Below are positions 16,604-25,545 of a stretch of 54,855 bases of DNA, piece by piece. The position numbers and the translations under genes were made by a program. Source of the DNA: Candidatus Kurthia intestinigallinarum (GTDB lineage Bacteria; Bacillota; Bacilli; Bacillales_A; Planococcaceae); assembly GCF_003991225.1 (NCBI RefSeq), contig NZ_JTFC01000011.1, positions 1 through 54,855 of the forward strand, given 5' to 3'. The stretch's first letter is position 1. Each line of letters starts with the position of its first letter. The notes beneath the pieces were generated by a model. It did not search any database and was not told the origin of the DNA. It saw nothing but the letters and a program-made list of their open reading frames with translations.

Positions 16604-17550
16604 AGCGCTTCAGACTTTCTTGTTGGTACAGCTGTATTAAGGACGATACGACCAACGATATCTTCTGCGCTCACATTGTCATAGCGCGCCTCAGGTTTTA
16701 AAATCAGACGATGTGAAAATACAAATGGCGCTAAATATTGAATATCATCTGGTGTCACAAATGTACGTCCTTTTAATAACGTATATGCCTGTGCAGCTTT
16801 CATTAAGGCAATCGAACCACGCGGGCTAGCACCTAAATAAACATACGGATGCTCACGCGTTGCTTGCGCTAATGTCACAATATATTGTTTTACTAAATCA
16901 TCGACATGAATTTCCTTTACTTGCTGCTGTAAGTGAATCAACTCTTCTAGTGACACAACCGATGTTAATGTTTCGATTGGTTTTGTTGATTCCGCACGGC
17001 GTAGCACTTCAATTTCATCTAAAATATCTGGATAGCCCATTTTTAACTTTAATAAGAAGCGGTCAAGCTGTGCTTCTGGTAATGGGTATGTACCCTCGTA
17101 TTCAATCGGGTTTTGTGTCGCCATCACAAAAAATGGTTTCGGAATTTCAATCGTTTCCCCGTCAACCGTCACAGCAGCTTCCTCCATTCCTTCAAGTAGC
17201 GCTGCCTGTGTTTTGGGTGACGTACGATTGATTTCATCGGCTAAGACGATATTCCCCATTATCGGTCCTGGTCGGAATTCAAACGCCATGTCTTTTGGGT
17301 TGTAAATTGACACGCCAAGCACGTCAGACGGTAGTAAATCCGGCGTAAATTGAATACGCTTAAATGTTGCACCAACGGATTTTGCGAGCGAGCGTACCAT
17401 CATCGTTTTACCGACACCTGGTACATCTTCTAGTAGTACATGGCCTTGCCCGAGTAACGCCACGACGCTTAGTTCGGCGATATGACGTTTCCCGATCATT
17501 ACTTTCTCAATATTATCAATGATTGCTTGTAGCTTTACTTGTGTATCCAT
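16600..17550 (-). CDS. yeaC: MoxR-family AAA+ ATPase (YeaC)
   Basis: This 316-residue AAA+ ATPase shows Walker A (EDVPGVGKTMMV near residue 41), Walker B (NIVLADEINR near residue 103), sensor-1 (FVMATQNPIEYEGTYPLPEAQ-type region; MATQNP) and a C-terminal lid ending at GRIVLNTAVPT. MoxR proteins act as chaperone-like ATPases that activate partners, here presumably the DUF58 and transglutaminase proteins. GGAGG precedes the ATG. It is the first gene of the operon; the same trio precedes guaA in B. subtilis. No regulatory motif was recognised upstream. Confidence 0.93.
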   Translation of the reverse strand: MDTQVKLQAIIDNIEKVMIGKRHIAELSVVALLGQGHVLLEDVPGVGKTMMVRSLAKSVGATFKRIQFTPDLLPSDVLGVSIYNPKDMAFEFRPGPIMGNIVLADEINRTSPKTQAALLEGMEEAAVTVDGETIEIPKPFFVMATQNPIEYEGTYPLPEAQLDRFLLKLKMGYPDILDEIEVLRRAESTKPIETLTSVVSLEELIHLQQQVKEIHVDDLVKQYIVTLAQATREHPYVYLGASPRGSIALMKAAQAYTLLKGRTFVTPDDIQYLAPFVFSHRLILKPEARYDNVSAEDIVGRIVLNTAVPTRKSEAL

Positions 17551-17640
17551 TCCTCATCCTCCAAGTATTAATGATTATCAATTATACCATGTACCTACGT
17601 TTTCTTTTGCGTCGAAAGTATTTGTTAAACAACCTGCCAT

Positions 17641-17671
17641 AAAAAAAAGAGCCGCATATCATCAGCTCTTC
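17641..17671 (-). terminator. Intrinsic terminator of the nos accessory operon
   Basis: AAGAGC and GCTCTT pair across a 12-base loop, followed by eight T on the minus strand, directly after the nosF-like stop. Confidence 0.82.
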
Positions 17672-17675
17672 CGTG

Positions 17676-18371
17676 TTAATTATGTGTGGCAAATCCGACA
17701 TTGCGCATAAATAATTCTTCCAAATGTGACACTTTTTCTTGTTGTAAAATAGATTGCAGTTCTCCTGTCATGAGCACGTTGCCATCATGAAGTAACAGCA
17801 CATCATCTGCTAGCTCTTCAGCAAACGATAGTAGATGTGTTGAGAAAAGTATCGTTTTTCCTGCTTTCTTTTCTTCACGTAAAATTTGCTTTAGCTCTGC
17901 AATCCAGTGCAGGTCTAGGCCATTTGTCGGTTCATCTAAAATAAGTAATTGCTCATCGCCTAAAAGACTTTGTGCTAAATTAAGTCGCTGACGCATCCCA
18001 CGCGAATATTGGCGTACACGTTGTTTACGATACTGCCATAAACCAACACGTTCGAGCACTTCCTGACAGCGGGATGTTGGCAATTGTTTCATCGTCGCAA
18101 GTAGTTGAATAATTTCTTGTGCTGTAAATGCTAATGGAAAATTAATATCGTCTGGCATATACCGAATTGACTTTCCATCTGCCCAAACAATCGTTCCTGC
18201 ATCTAGCTCTTCTTCCTCAATTAACAAACGAATTAACGTCGATTTCCCGGCCCCATTTCCACCAGCTAAAGCAATAATTCGCCCCTCATTTAATGAGAAC
18301 TTAATGCCATGCAATCCTTGATGATTGGCATATTCTTTTGTTACAGCTTCGCCTTCAACAATGGTCTTCAT
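17676..18371 (-). CDS. nosF: ABC transporter ATP-binding protein, NosF-like
   Basis: This 231-residue ATPase has Walker [11 protein letters not shown] near residue 36, signature YSRGMRQRLNLAQSL near residue 122, Walker [14 protein letters not shown] near residue 140 and the H-loop FSTHLLS. It pairs with the NosY-like permease, whose stop it overlaps (TAATG). In nitrous oxide reductase biogenesis, NosFY with NosD supplies sulfur for the copper-sulfur CuZ site. The assignment rests on the neighbours, since the ATPase alone is generic. It is the last gene of the operon. Confidence 0.85.
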   Translation of the reverse strand: MKTIVEGEAVTKEYANHQGLHGIKFSLNEGRIIALAGGNGAGKSTLIRLLIEEEELDAGTIVWADGKSIRYMPDDINFPLAFTAQEIIQLLATMKQLPTSRCQEVLERVGLWQYRKQRVRQYSRGMRQRLNLAQSLLGDEQLLILDEPTNGLDLHWIAELKQILREEKKAGKTILFSTHLLSFAEELADDVLLLHDGNVLMTGELQSILQQEKVSHLEELFMRNVGFATHN

Positions 18372-19177
18372 TATACGTCACGTCCTTTTTTACTTAAAAT
18401 CCAATTTGCTAAACCAAGTGGTGTAATGACCCACAATGCACTTAGCATAATAAATAAGAAATAGCCAAAAAATGATGTGTAAAATTCCGTGAAATCATAA
18501 AAAGCAGGTCCGAGAACAGTCGTTTGACCAGAGAACATAAAGTAACCAAAGCGTAGCCATTCTGCTGGATTTAAGTGAATCATCACGATAGTCAGCCATT
18601 TAAGCATGGTGCCAGACACAATCGTGCCAAGAGCCATTAAAATATATGAAAACAGTAGTAAGCTCACAGCCCATATGACGAGTGAAAGAGATAAGGCATG
18701 CAAACGATTTTTCGCAAGTACCCCACAAAATACGGCAAGCGCTGAAAAAATAAGTACCATAAAAATCGATAAGAAAATAAAAACAACAGGTAGCTGCATA
18801 TGTCCCGTGATGCCCGACATCGTTAGGACAACACCGAATGCTAGTAATAAAATTAGCAAGAAAGATAATACGATGGCAACGTATTTACTCCATAAAAACC
18901 CGAAAATACTCATAGGATATGTTTTTAAAAGCGCATACCACCCTGACTCGATATCACCTGCCACACTCATACTACCAATCGTCAATGTAAATAAAGGTAA
19001 TAGAAATAATAATAAATTAAGGAAGCTTGCTGTTTGCCGTGTAAATCCATCCGTCGGTAATGCCATTTGCTGAATAAGGGATATTGCTGCAAAGACAACG
19101 ACAAAGAGCACTGCTACGAGTTGCATCCAGCGACTGCGTAGCATTTGCTTCCATTCTAGTTTAATGAATAAAGCCAT
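18371..19177 (-). CDS. nosY: ABC transporter permease, NosY-like
   Basis: This 268-residue membrane protein has six hydrophobic segments and starts MALFIKLEWKQMLRSRW, as is usual for ABC-2 type permeases of the NosY group. The IGSMSVAGDIESGWYALLKT segment near residue 68 is characteristic: these permeases carry an AxDxExG-like cytoplasmic motif that contacts the ATPase. It is translationally coupled with nosL upstream and nosF downstream. The transported substrate is unproved; a sulfur species is proposed for NosDFY. Confidence 0.85.
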   Translation of the reverse strand: MALFIKLEWKQMLRSRWMQLVAVLFVVVFAAISLIQQMALPTDGFTRQTASFLNLLLFLLPLFTLTIGSMSVAGDIESGWYALLKTYPMSIFGFLWSKYVAIVLSFLLILLLAFGVVLTMSGITGHMQLPVVFIFLSIFMVLIFSALAVFCGVLAKNRLHALSLSLVIWAVSLLLFSYILMALGTIVSGTMLKWLTIVMIHLNPAEWLRFGYFMFSGQTTVLGPAFYDFTEFYTSFFGYFLFIMLSALWVITPLGLANWILSKKGRDV

Positions 19178-19635
19178 TACGCATGACCACTCCAGTCCAT
19201 CGCTTTCACTTCATCAAATGTAATGACTTTCCCTTTGCCTTCCGAATCAATAAATTGCTGTGCTTCCTCCTTCGTTTTAAAGGCAATCACACCGTAACTC
19301 ATTGGCGTAGAAATTTCTTTATCTGATACATAAATGGCCGTTTCTACATTTACCCAAGTGTCTCCGCTAAAATCTTTAACAAACGCTTCTCCAATTTGCT
19401 TTTTATCCGTTTTCGTATAGTATTCCATCAGACAGCCAATATCATCGAATGTCTCGTAATCACCATTTGCGAGTGCTACTTGTGCTGCATATTTTTCAGC
19501 AGCTACACTCATATTACAAATTTTGCAAATATCTGTCGCCGGATTAATATCACGTGCTTCAAACGATTTATCTCCACAAGCACTCAACAATAATGAGGTT
19601 GCCATCGCACCTGCTAGCCATATTTTTTTCTTCAT
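19177..19635 (-). CDS. nosL: NosL-type copper lipoprotein
   Basis: This 152-residue lipoprotein has a signal peptide with lipobox LLSAC (C20), so it should be anchored on the outer face of the membrane. NosL features are CKICNMSV near residue 37, whose Cys and Met are the predicted Cu(I) ligands, DDIGCLMEYY near residue 64, and the C-terminal PMSYGVIAFKTKEEAQQFI segment. NosL delivers copper to nitrous oxide reductase or related cupredoxin sites. It overlaps nosD by 4 bases. A second, longer NosL-like gene opens the same operon. Confidence 0.92.
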   Translation of the reverse strand: MKKKIWLAGAMATSLLLSACGDKSFEARDINPATDICKICNMSVAAEKYAAQVALANGDYETFDDIGCLMEYYTKTDKKQIGEAFVKDFSGDTWVNVETAIYVSDKEISTPMSYGVIAFKTKEEAQQFIDSEGKGKVITFDEVKAMDWSGHA

Positions 19636-20912
19636 TGTTTAACACCCTTTCTCCAAAGAAATATTGCACCAGTTAGCATGATAAGACCAATCAAAAATGA
19701 CCATAAATGAAAAGCGTACTCTTTATGAAACGCATTCGTTGGTTCCATCATCGGCGTACTATCGACTAGTTGATTTGTTTCGACACGATTCGTTTGCTTA
19801 TCCATTTGGTTCAACATAATGACAGCGGGTGATTCAATAAAGTATTGATACGCCGGCTCTCGCACCATCCACTGGCCAAAACTTTGTAGTGCTACATAAT
19901 TTGTATCGCCTACTCCGTTGTCATCAATATCATTTCCATCGTAATCATCATAATAGTTTTTGTCGATTCTACTATCACTACCATCCGAACGAATGTTTAA
20001 AATGTTACCAACAAAATCATTGTTCGTTACCGTATTGTTTTTATCTGCCGCTGTAAATTCAATCGCGGTTTGATTGGATGAAAAAATATTATGCTGTATT
20101 TGCGCATTTTTTAATGTTTGGCTCAAAACACCAGTTCGATTCCCTGAAAAAACATTGTTTTCTGCGACAATATTTTCAGCGTTATATAATGTAAATCCAG
20201 AGGAATTCCAGTCCCATTGTAAGCTAATATCGTTATAGCGAAGTGAGGCATTTTTTGCGAGCATCAGCATAATCCCTGTTACATTTCGCTTGAGTGTATT
20301 GTGTTCCGCCTTGATACCATCTGCATACATAAAATGAAGACCATAACGGCTATCTGTCGCAATATTATTTGTCACCGTAACATCTTTTGTATGTTCTAAA
20401 TAATATGCGTCTTGCACAGACGTTACATCATTATGATCAAGCGTTACGTTACTACTTTTAAATACCGCTAGACCATAACCTTTTGAAGCGAACTGTCCAT
20501 CGATTCCTTTTAGCGTCAACCCTTTAATCGTCACGTCTTTTGAGTCATATACTTGAACCCCACTAAACATTTGAATCATCTCAAGCTTGTCTAATTGAAT
20601 CTTTGATGAATTTTTCACGACAACTGCTGCATTAGATTGTAAAAAGTGTAGCCCTTTTAACGTGACGTTTTCGGCATTCTTAATTGTAAAGACCGGCTTG
20701 TCGCTATCAGACATGAGGAGGGTTTCTTCACCACCTATTATGGTAATGGGCTTTTTAATTACAGCAGTTTCCATATATTCACGACTAAATAATGTTAACG
20801 TTCCTCCTACAGGTGTTTTATCAATTTGTTGTTGCAATGTATCGGCACTTGCTGAAAGTGTAAAGAGAAACAACGTAGCAAAAAAGGCTATCCAAAAATG
20901 CAGTCTTCTCAA
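19632..20912 (-). CDS. nosD: NosD-like periplasmic beta-helix protein
   Basis: About 426 residues: signal peptide (to SASA), a long right-handed parallel beta-helix made of repeated NVTLKGL/NNIAT/AENNVFSGN-type coils from about residue 60 to 300, the typical NosD end block KNYYDDYDGNDIDDNGVGDT, and a C-terminal membrane helix (LWSFLIGLIMLTGAIFLW). The TTG at 20912 is preferred since GGGGGA lies 6 bases upstream; the ATG at 20927 has no ribosome site and follows the upstream stop by 4 bases. NosD works with NosFY in building the CuZ centre. No nosZ lies beside it. Confidence 0.9.
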   Translation of the reverse strand: MRRLHFWIAFFATLFLFTLSASADTLQQQIDKTPVGGTLTLFSREYMETAVIKKPITIIGGEETLLMSDSDKPVFTIKNAENVTLKGLHFLQSNAAVVVKNSSKIQLDKLEMIQMFSGVQVYDSKDVTIKGLTLKGIDGQFASKGYGLAVFKSSNVTLDHNDVTSVQDAYYLEHTKDVTVTNNIATDSRYGLHFMYADGIKAEHNTLKRNVTGIMLMLAKNASLRYNDISLQWDWNSSGFTLYNAENIVAENNVFSGNRTGVLSQTLKNAQIQHNIFSSNQTAIEFTAADKNNTVTNNDFVGNILNIRSDGSDSRIDKNYYDDYDGNDIDDNGVGDTNYVALQSFGQWMVREPAYQYFIESPAVIMLNQMDKQTNRVETNQLVDSTPMMEPTNAFHKEYAFHLWSFLIGLIMLTGAIFLWRKGVKQ

Positions 20913-20931
20913 AGACGTATCCCCCATTCAT

Positions 20932-21510
20932 TTAATGCCCATGTGACTCCGTTGAATCGTCCATCTGTTCACTTTGCATATTCATTTTCATCTTCATTTT
21001 TTCATGTGCCTTATCATCTATGTCCTCTACCGCAACTAGTTTTGATCCTTCATGCTTATCGATAAACTTCTGTGCATCCGCCTTCTGTGCAAAATAAGCA
21101 AAGCCGTAATTCATTGGTGTTTTAATATCGCCTGCTACAACAGCTGCATCTTCTAAATGAATCCACTCTTTTGAATCGTAATCTCGCACAAATTTTTCAA
21201 GTGTTACGTTATGTTCTCGTTCGTAGTTCAACATGCAACCCGCATCATCAAAAAATAAATTTTTTCCTTTATCATCGATTGCCTGAGCCGTAAAAGCACC
21301 TAATTTATTGTTTTTTTGATAAACCTTCATGTTACAGAATGCACATTTTTCATCCTTTGCTGGTTCTTTTAAACGATTGTCTACTGGTGCTGCGGTCGTT
21401 TGATTTTCTGAAATGGTTGTATTTTCACTGTTTACTGAAGTTGTATTTTCTCCACAACCTGCTAATAATAACCCTGCTATTACCACTGCTCCACCCAATT
21501 GATAGTTCAC
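20932..21510 (-). CDS. Second NosL-like lipoprotein with Met/His-rich tail
   Basis: This 192-residue lipoprotein has lipobox LLAGC, an Asn/Thr/Glu linker, the copper motif CAFCNMKV near residue 56, DDAGCMLNYE near residue 88 and MNYGFAYFAQKADAQKFI near residue 133. Unlike the nosL at 19177 it ends in a tail rich in Met, Lys and His (KMKMKMNMQ ... ESHGH) that could bind copper. The start is GTG with GAAGGGAG upstream. It is the first gene of the nosL-nosD-nosL-nosY-nosF operon, a position often held by nosZ or nosC in complete clusters. Copper acquisition or storage ahead of metallation is a reasonable inference. Confidence 0.87.
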   Translation of the reverse strand: MNYQLGGAVVIAGLLLAGCGENTTSVNSENTTISENQTTAAPVDNRLKEPAKDEKCAFCNMKVYQKNNKLGAFTAQAIDDKGKNLFFDDAGCMLNYEREHNVTLEKFVRDYDSKEWIHLEDAAVVAGDIKTPMNYGFAYFAQKADAQKFIDKHEGSKLVAVEDIDDKAHEKMKMKMNMQSEQMDDSTESHGH

Positions 21511-21612
21511 GTTTTAAAACTCCCTTCAAGTTGTTTCTATCATTTATTGTAGCCAGCAATTGTGAAATAAGATAAAAATCAATTTGACGTTTTAAATACA
21601 ACTAATAAAAAA

Positions 21613-21750
21613 AGAGAGACTGCGATAAAATATACCATGTTTCTTTTTTAGCGTTCGCAACGAAAAACCGGAACCGCACTTTCACGCGATTCCGGTTTTT
21701 TTATGCTCATAGGAGAGGTGATTTTTACACGTATGTCAAAGCTTCCCCTC
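21613..21750 (+). repeat. Dispersed hairpin repeat, copy 1 (degenerate ends)
   Basis: The interior is closely related to the other copies (TTTTTTAGCGTTCGCAACGA, then the ACCGGAACCGC..GCGATTCCGGT hairpin and ATGCTCATAGGAGAGGT). The outer arms are eroded: AGAGAGACTGCGATA and TGTCAAAGCTTCCCCT no longer pair well. It lies between the nosL-like gene start and the nadE stop. The hairpin with A and T flanks can still serve as a terminator for nadE on the minus strand. Confidence 0.88.
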
Positions 21751-21755
21751 GCTTA

Positions 21756-22580
21756 TTATTTCCAAAAATCATCATATACCGTAATCGGTAGATGACGTTT
21801 ATGCTGTGTTTTTAAATAGTGACCTTCTAAAATCTTCTGTGCCGCTTCATCGATTTGTTTACCTTCTAAGTAATCATCGATTTGCTCATACGTCACACCT
21901 AGTGCATCCTCATCGGGAATACCTGGTCGATTTTCTTCTAGGTCGGCTGTTGGCTTTTTCTCATATAAATGAGTTGGACAATCTAGTGCCTTTAGTAACG
22001 CCTTGCCTTGGCGTTTATTCAAGCGCCAAAGCGGAGTTAAATCTGCTGCCCCGTCACCAAACTTCGTATAGAAGCCTGTAATCGCCTCTGCTGCATGATC
22101 TGTACCAAGGACAACGCCCGCATTTACTGCCGCAATCGCAAACTGTACTTTCATACGTTCACGCGCTTTTTCATTCCCCTTAACAAAATCGCTTAGTTCA
22201 ATACCCGCTTCTTTTAACGCACTAACGCCCGCATCAACAGCTGGTTTAATATTGACTGTATACGTTTTCGTTGGTTGAATAAATGCAAGTGCATCCTCAC
22301 AGTCTTTCTCATCTGCTTGAATACCATATGGTAAGCGTACAGCCCAAAATGAATACGTTGCTGTGCCTGCTTCTTCATTTAACTCATCGACTGCAAGCTG
22401 CGCTAATTTACCAGCAAGCGTCGAGTCTTGTCCGCCTGAAATACCTAGCACAAAGCCTTTTACAAAGCTATATTTATGCGCATAGTCTTTTAAAAAATCA
22501 ATGGTGCGACGAATTTCTTGCTCCGCATCAATGGTTGGTTGTACATGAAGCTCTTCAATGATTTGTTGTTGCAATGTCAT
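21756..22580 (-). CDS. nadE: NH3-dependent NAD+ synthetase
   Basis: This 274-residue enzyme amidates nicotinic acid adenine dinucleotide to NAD+. The PP-loop [14 protein letters not shown] near residue 46 binds ATP. Other conserved blocks are [20 protein letters not shown] near residue 158, [17 protein letters not shown], and the C-terminal [13 protein letters not shown]. The length is that of the short, ammonia-dependent form without a glutaminase domain. It begins 3 bases after the pncB stop, forming a two-gene NAD salvage operon. Confidence 0.96.
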   Translation of the reverse strand: MTLQQQIIEELHVQPTIDAEQEIRRTIDFLKDYAHKYSFVKGFVLGISGGQDSTLAGKLAQLAVDELNEEAGTATYSFWAVRLPYGIQADEKDCEDALAFIQPTKTYTVNIKPAVDAGVSALKEAGIELSDFVKGNEKARERMKVQFAIAAVNAGVVLGTDHAAEAITGFYTKFGDGAADLTPLWRLNKRQGKALLKALDCPTHLYEKKPTADLEENRPGIPDEDALGVTYEQIDDYLEGKQIDEAAQKILEGHYLKTQHKRHLPITVYDDFWK

Positions 22581-22582
22581 GC

Positions 22583-24064
22583 TTATGCCCCCTCAATTTC
22601 ATCTACAGTGCGTTGTACCATTTCCTTTACTTCTTCGATATTACGCATTTTATTATCCCAACATTTTTGACTTAAATCCACTGGGTATGCTTCTGGATTT
22701 AATGAACGTTTGTATTCATCCCATAACTGGTCAAGATTTGCAAAAGCATATTGTTTCATCTCTTCCACAGTTGGTGATTCGTAAACAACTTCACCATTTG
22801 CAATCACTTTTTCGTGTAAGTTTTTCGCTTCAAAGTTCGTTACAAATTTTGAAATGAATGTGTGTACTGGGTGGAACATTTTTAAACGTTCCTCTGAGCT
22901 TGGATCCTCATCATGCATACAAATATAATCGCCCTCTGCTTTGCCATTTTCACGGTCGATGATGCGATATACCTTTTTATGTCCAGGGGTTGTCACCTTT
23001 TCTGCATTAGCAGAAATTTTGATTGTATCTTGCATAACACCATTTTCATCTTCAATTGAAACAATTTTATAAACAGCACCTAATGCGGGTTGATCATACG
23101 CTGTAATAATTTTTGTACCGATTCCCCATAAATCAACACGTGCATTTTGCGCACGTAAATTCAGCATTGTATATTCGTCTAAATCATTTGATACGACAAT
23201 TTTCGCTTCTGGGAATCCCGCTTCGTCTAGCATACGACGCGCTTCTTTTGATAAGAATGCGATATCCCCGCTATCTAAACGAACACCGATAAAGTTAATT
23301 TTATCGCCAAGTTCTTTCGCTACTTTAATCGCCATCGGTACACCAGATTTTAATGTATCGTATGTGTCGACTAAAAAGACACAATCTTTATGACGACGTG
23401 CATACGCATGAAATGCCTCATAGTCGCTACGGTATGATTGCACAAGTGAATGCGCATGTGTACCCGCAACTGGTAAATCGAATAATTTACCCGCTCGTAC
23501 ATTACTTGTTGAATCAAAACCACCAATAATCGCAGCACGTGTACCCCAAATCGCTGCGTCCATTTCCTGTGCTCGGCGTGTACCAAATTCCATGACCGTT
23601 TCTTCACCCGCCACATGCTTGATGCGGCTCGCTTTTGTTGCGATAAGTGTTTGGTAATTCACAATATTTAGTAATGCTGTCTCAATTAATTGTGCCTCTA
23701 CAAGTGGTGCCTCAATGCGTACAATTGGTTCATTACCAAAGACTAACTCACCTTCAAGCATTGAATACATATCCCCTGTAAAACGGATATCGCGTAAATA
23801 ATTAATAAAATCTTCTTTATAGCCGACCTCTTGTTGCAAATAAGCTAAATCCGATTCGCTAAATTTAAAGTTGCGTAAGTACTCTAGCATACGCTCTAAG
23901 CCGGCAAATACTGCATACCCATTCCCAAATGGTAGCTTTCTAAAATAAAGTTCAAAAATTGCTTTACGATTGTGAATGCCATCTGCCCAATACGTTTCTG
24001 CCATGTTGATTTGATAAAGGTCTGTATGTAACGCTAAACTATCATCTGAATAGATTGATTTCAT
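22583..24064 (-). CDS. pncB: Nicotinate phosphoribosyltransferase
   Basis: This 493-residue enzyme converts nicotinate plus PRPP and ATP to nicotinate mononucleotide. Family blocks seen are [12 protein letters not shown] near residue 16, [20 protein letters not shown]-type region near residue 160, [25 protein letters not shown] near residue 200 and [15 protein letters not shown] near residue 255. It is the first gene of a pncB-nadE operon: nicotinate salvage followed by the final amidation step. AAGGGA precedes the ATG. It has a leader of nearly 190 bases from the likely promoter, which may hold control elements. Confidence 0.95.
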   Translation of the reverse strand: MKSIYSDDSLALHTDLYQINMAETYWADGIHNRKAIFELYFRKLPFGNGYAVFAGLERMLEYLRNFKFSESDLAYLQQEVGYKEDFINYLRDIRFTGDMYSMLEGELVFGNEPIVRIEAPLVEAQLIETALLNIVNYQTLIATKASRIKHVAGEETVMEFGTRRAQEMDAAIWGTRAAIIGGFDSTSNVRAGKLFDLPVAGTHAHSLVQSYRSDYEAFHAYARRHKDCVFLVDTYDTLKSGVPMAIKVAKELGDKINFIGVRLDSGDIAFLSKEARRMLDEAGFPEAKIVVSNDLDEYTMLNLRAQNARVDLWGIGTKIITAYDQPALGAVYKIVSIEDENGVMQDTIKISANAEKVTTPGHKKVYRIIDRENGKAEGDYICMHDEDPSSEERLKMFHPVHTFISKFVTNFEAKNLHEKVIANGEVVYESPTVEEMKQYAFANLDQLWDEYKRSLNPEAYPVDLSQKCWDNKMRNIEEVKEMVQRTVDEIEGA

Positions 24065-24261
24065 AATAATTAGTCCCTTCTTCTAAAAGTTAAGTTAAGA
24101 ACGTGGTTCACTTCTTAATTACGTTCCCCAAAATACCTTTTTATATGCAATTCGTTTCCGCTCCCACGAAACCATATGTATAAACATGATACATCGTATC
24201 AGACGAAGCGTCTTACGTCATCTACAATCTTCGCCTGTTTTCTGGATGTAGCTCTATTATA
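24065..24261 (-). promoter_or_regulatory. pncB promoter and long 5' leader
   Basis: A TATAAT (24261-24256) with a weak -35 (TTTTTA, 17 bases away) would start a leader of about 190 bases. The leader holds a small hairpin AGACG..CGTCT (near 24205), a GTTTCGTGGGAGCGGAAACG hairpin-like segment (24149-24168) and GAAGTGAACCACGTTCTTAA. No known riboswitch was recognised. A repressor site for NAD control is possible. Confidence 0.4.
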
Positions 24262-24311
24262 GCTCTTTCAAGTGAAATTAAAAACCTTCTGACTTGTCAC
24301 AAGTCGTTACG

Positions 24312-24347
24312 CAAAAAAAGCTTCTCACATCTAGATGTAAGGAGCTC
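24312..24347 (-). terminator. Intrinsic terminator of the adaAB operon
   Basis: AGCTCCTTACATC pairs with GATGTGAGAAGCT (one mismatch or wobble), followed by seven T on the minus strand. Confidence 0.88.
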
Positions 24348-24355
24348 AATGTTTA

Positions 24356-24847
24356 TTATTCTTTATATGTTGTAAAGCCTTCAAGATGAAGCAATGTTTT
24401 CTTCATCGCTAGCCCACTGCGGAAACCTGTTAACTTTCGATTTTTGCCGATAACGCGGTGACAAGGAATAACGACAAGCACTGGATTGCGTCCAATCGCA
24501 TTCGCAACAGCGCGCACAGCAGTTGGTTTGCCGATTTTTTCTGCGACATCTGAATAGGTCCACACATCACCAAATGGAATCGTCATCAGTGTTTGCCAAA
24601 CTTGTTGTTGAAGCGCCGTTCCTGTGACATCTAATGTGAGATGAAAGGTTTCTAAGTTCCCTGAAAAATAACGTGCGAACTGTGTACGATAAACTGACAT
24701 TGCCTCATTATCTTGTACTAGTACTTCCTTACGCTTCGCCGCATAATCAAATAGTTCCTGCTCTTCATTTCCCACATAGCATAAGCCTTTATTTGTTGCT
24801 GCTATATAGAGAACATCATTCGGTACTGCTAATGTAGTGTAATTCAT
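24356..24847 (-). CDS. adaB: Methylated-DNA--protein-cysteine S-methyltransferase
   Basis: This 163-residue suicide repair protein removes methyl groups from O6-methylguanine and O4-methylthymine onto its own cysteine. The active site is C129 in VVIPCHRVIGKNRKLTGF; the preceding TAVRAVANAIGRNP block and the recognition helix WTYSDVAEKIG are typical. It overlaps the end of adaA (ATGA), forming the same adaA-adaB pair as in B. subtilis. It would be induced when AdaA is methylated. Confidence 0.93.
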   Translation of the reverse strand: MNYTTLAVPNDVLYIAATNKGLCYVGNEEQELFDYAAKRKEVLVQDNEAMSVYRTQFARYFSGNLETFHLTLDVTGTALQQQVWQTLMTIPFGDVWTYSDVAEKIGKPTAVRAVANAIGRNPVLVVIPCHRVIGKNRKLTGFRSGLAMKKTLLHLEGFTTYKE

Positions 24848-25413
24848 CGTTTATTCCTCGCTTTCAACTGATATTGCTTTGGTGTTTGTTGCTCGTACTG
24901 CTTAAATACCGCTACAAAATAGGCACTACTATGAAATCCTACACGTGCGGCAATCTCATGGATGCGTAGCGTCGTATTATTCAGTAGACGTTTGGCCTCT
25001 GTTAAACGTAGCTGTGTAATATGCTGTGTAAGCGTCTCCCCCGTCATTTCTTTATAAATACGACTCAAGTGAAATTTACTGCCATGAAAACGCGCCGCAA
25101 GCTTATCAAGTGTCACATCATACATATAATGTGTTTCTAAAAATGCATTAATAAGCGCCACCCATTCGTCATTCGGCAATATCACATTTTCAGGCCGACA
25201 ACGCTTGCATGGTCGAAATCCTTGCGCCATCGCCTCTTCAAGTGAATGAAAGATGCACACCTTTTCCCGGTGAGGAAGACGTGATGGACAACTTGGCTTA
25301 CAACAAATTTTCGTCGAATGCACCCCATATAAAAAACGCTCATTATACGTTTTATCATTTGTCTCAATGGCTGCCCATTGTTCGTCGGTTGGCCTTACGC
25401 CCTCATTCATCAT
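24844..25413 (-). CDS. adaA: Methylphosphotriester-DNA methyltransferase / AraC-type activator
   Basis: This 189-residue regulator and repair protein has an N-terminal Ada zinc domain with C38, C42, C69 and C72 (ICCKPSC...PCKRC), matching the spacing in E. coli Ada; C38 accepts the methyl group from phosphotriesters. A C-terminal AraC-type double helix-turn-helix follows (TLDKLAARFHGSKFHLSRIY, then IHEIAARVGFHSSAYFVAVF). The methylated form activates its own operon with adaB. GGAGGTG precedes two consecutive ATG codons, of which the first is annotated here. Confidence 0.93.
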   Translation of the reverse strand: MMNEGVRPTDEQWAAIETNDKTYNERFLYGVHSTKICCKPSCPSRLPHREKVCIFHSLEEAMAQGFRPCKRCRPENVILPNDEWVALINAFLETHYMYDVTLDKLAARFHGSKFHLSRIYKEMTGETLTQHITQLRLTEAKRLLNNTTLRIHEIAARVGFHSSAYFVAVFKQYEQQTPKQYQLKARNKR

Positions 25414-25437
25414 TCGGTGTACACCTCCTTTTTCTTC

Positions 25438-25466
25438 ATTATAAAGTAGATTTTTTTCGAGTCGAA
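25438..25466 (-). promoter_or_regulatory. adaA promoter
   Basis: TTCGAC (25466-25461) and TATAAT (25443-25438) are 17 bases apart on the minus strand, with the start site about 25 bases before adaA. AATCTTGCGATGATAG lies upstream and could hold an Ada-binding site; this is not certain. Confidence 0.6.
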
Positions 25467-25545
25467 TTTTTCACACTATCATCGCAAGATTTTAATAGTT
25501 TTTAAATAATGATATGTTACGCTACTACAGAAGGAGGTTTTGCAT

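Noticed and set aside
17676-21755. A hidden or broken nosZ within or beside the nos cluster
   Set aside because: All space is filled by the five accessory genes, the repeat and nadE; no cupredoxin or CuZ histidine motifs were seen on either strand.
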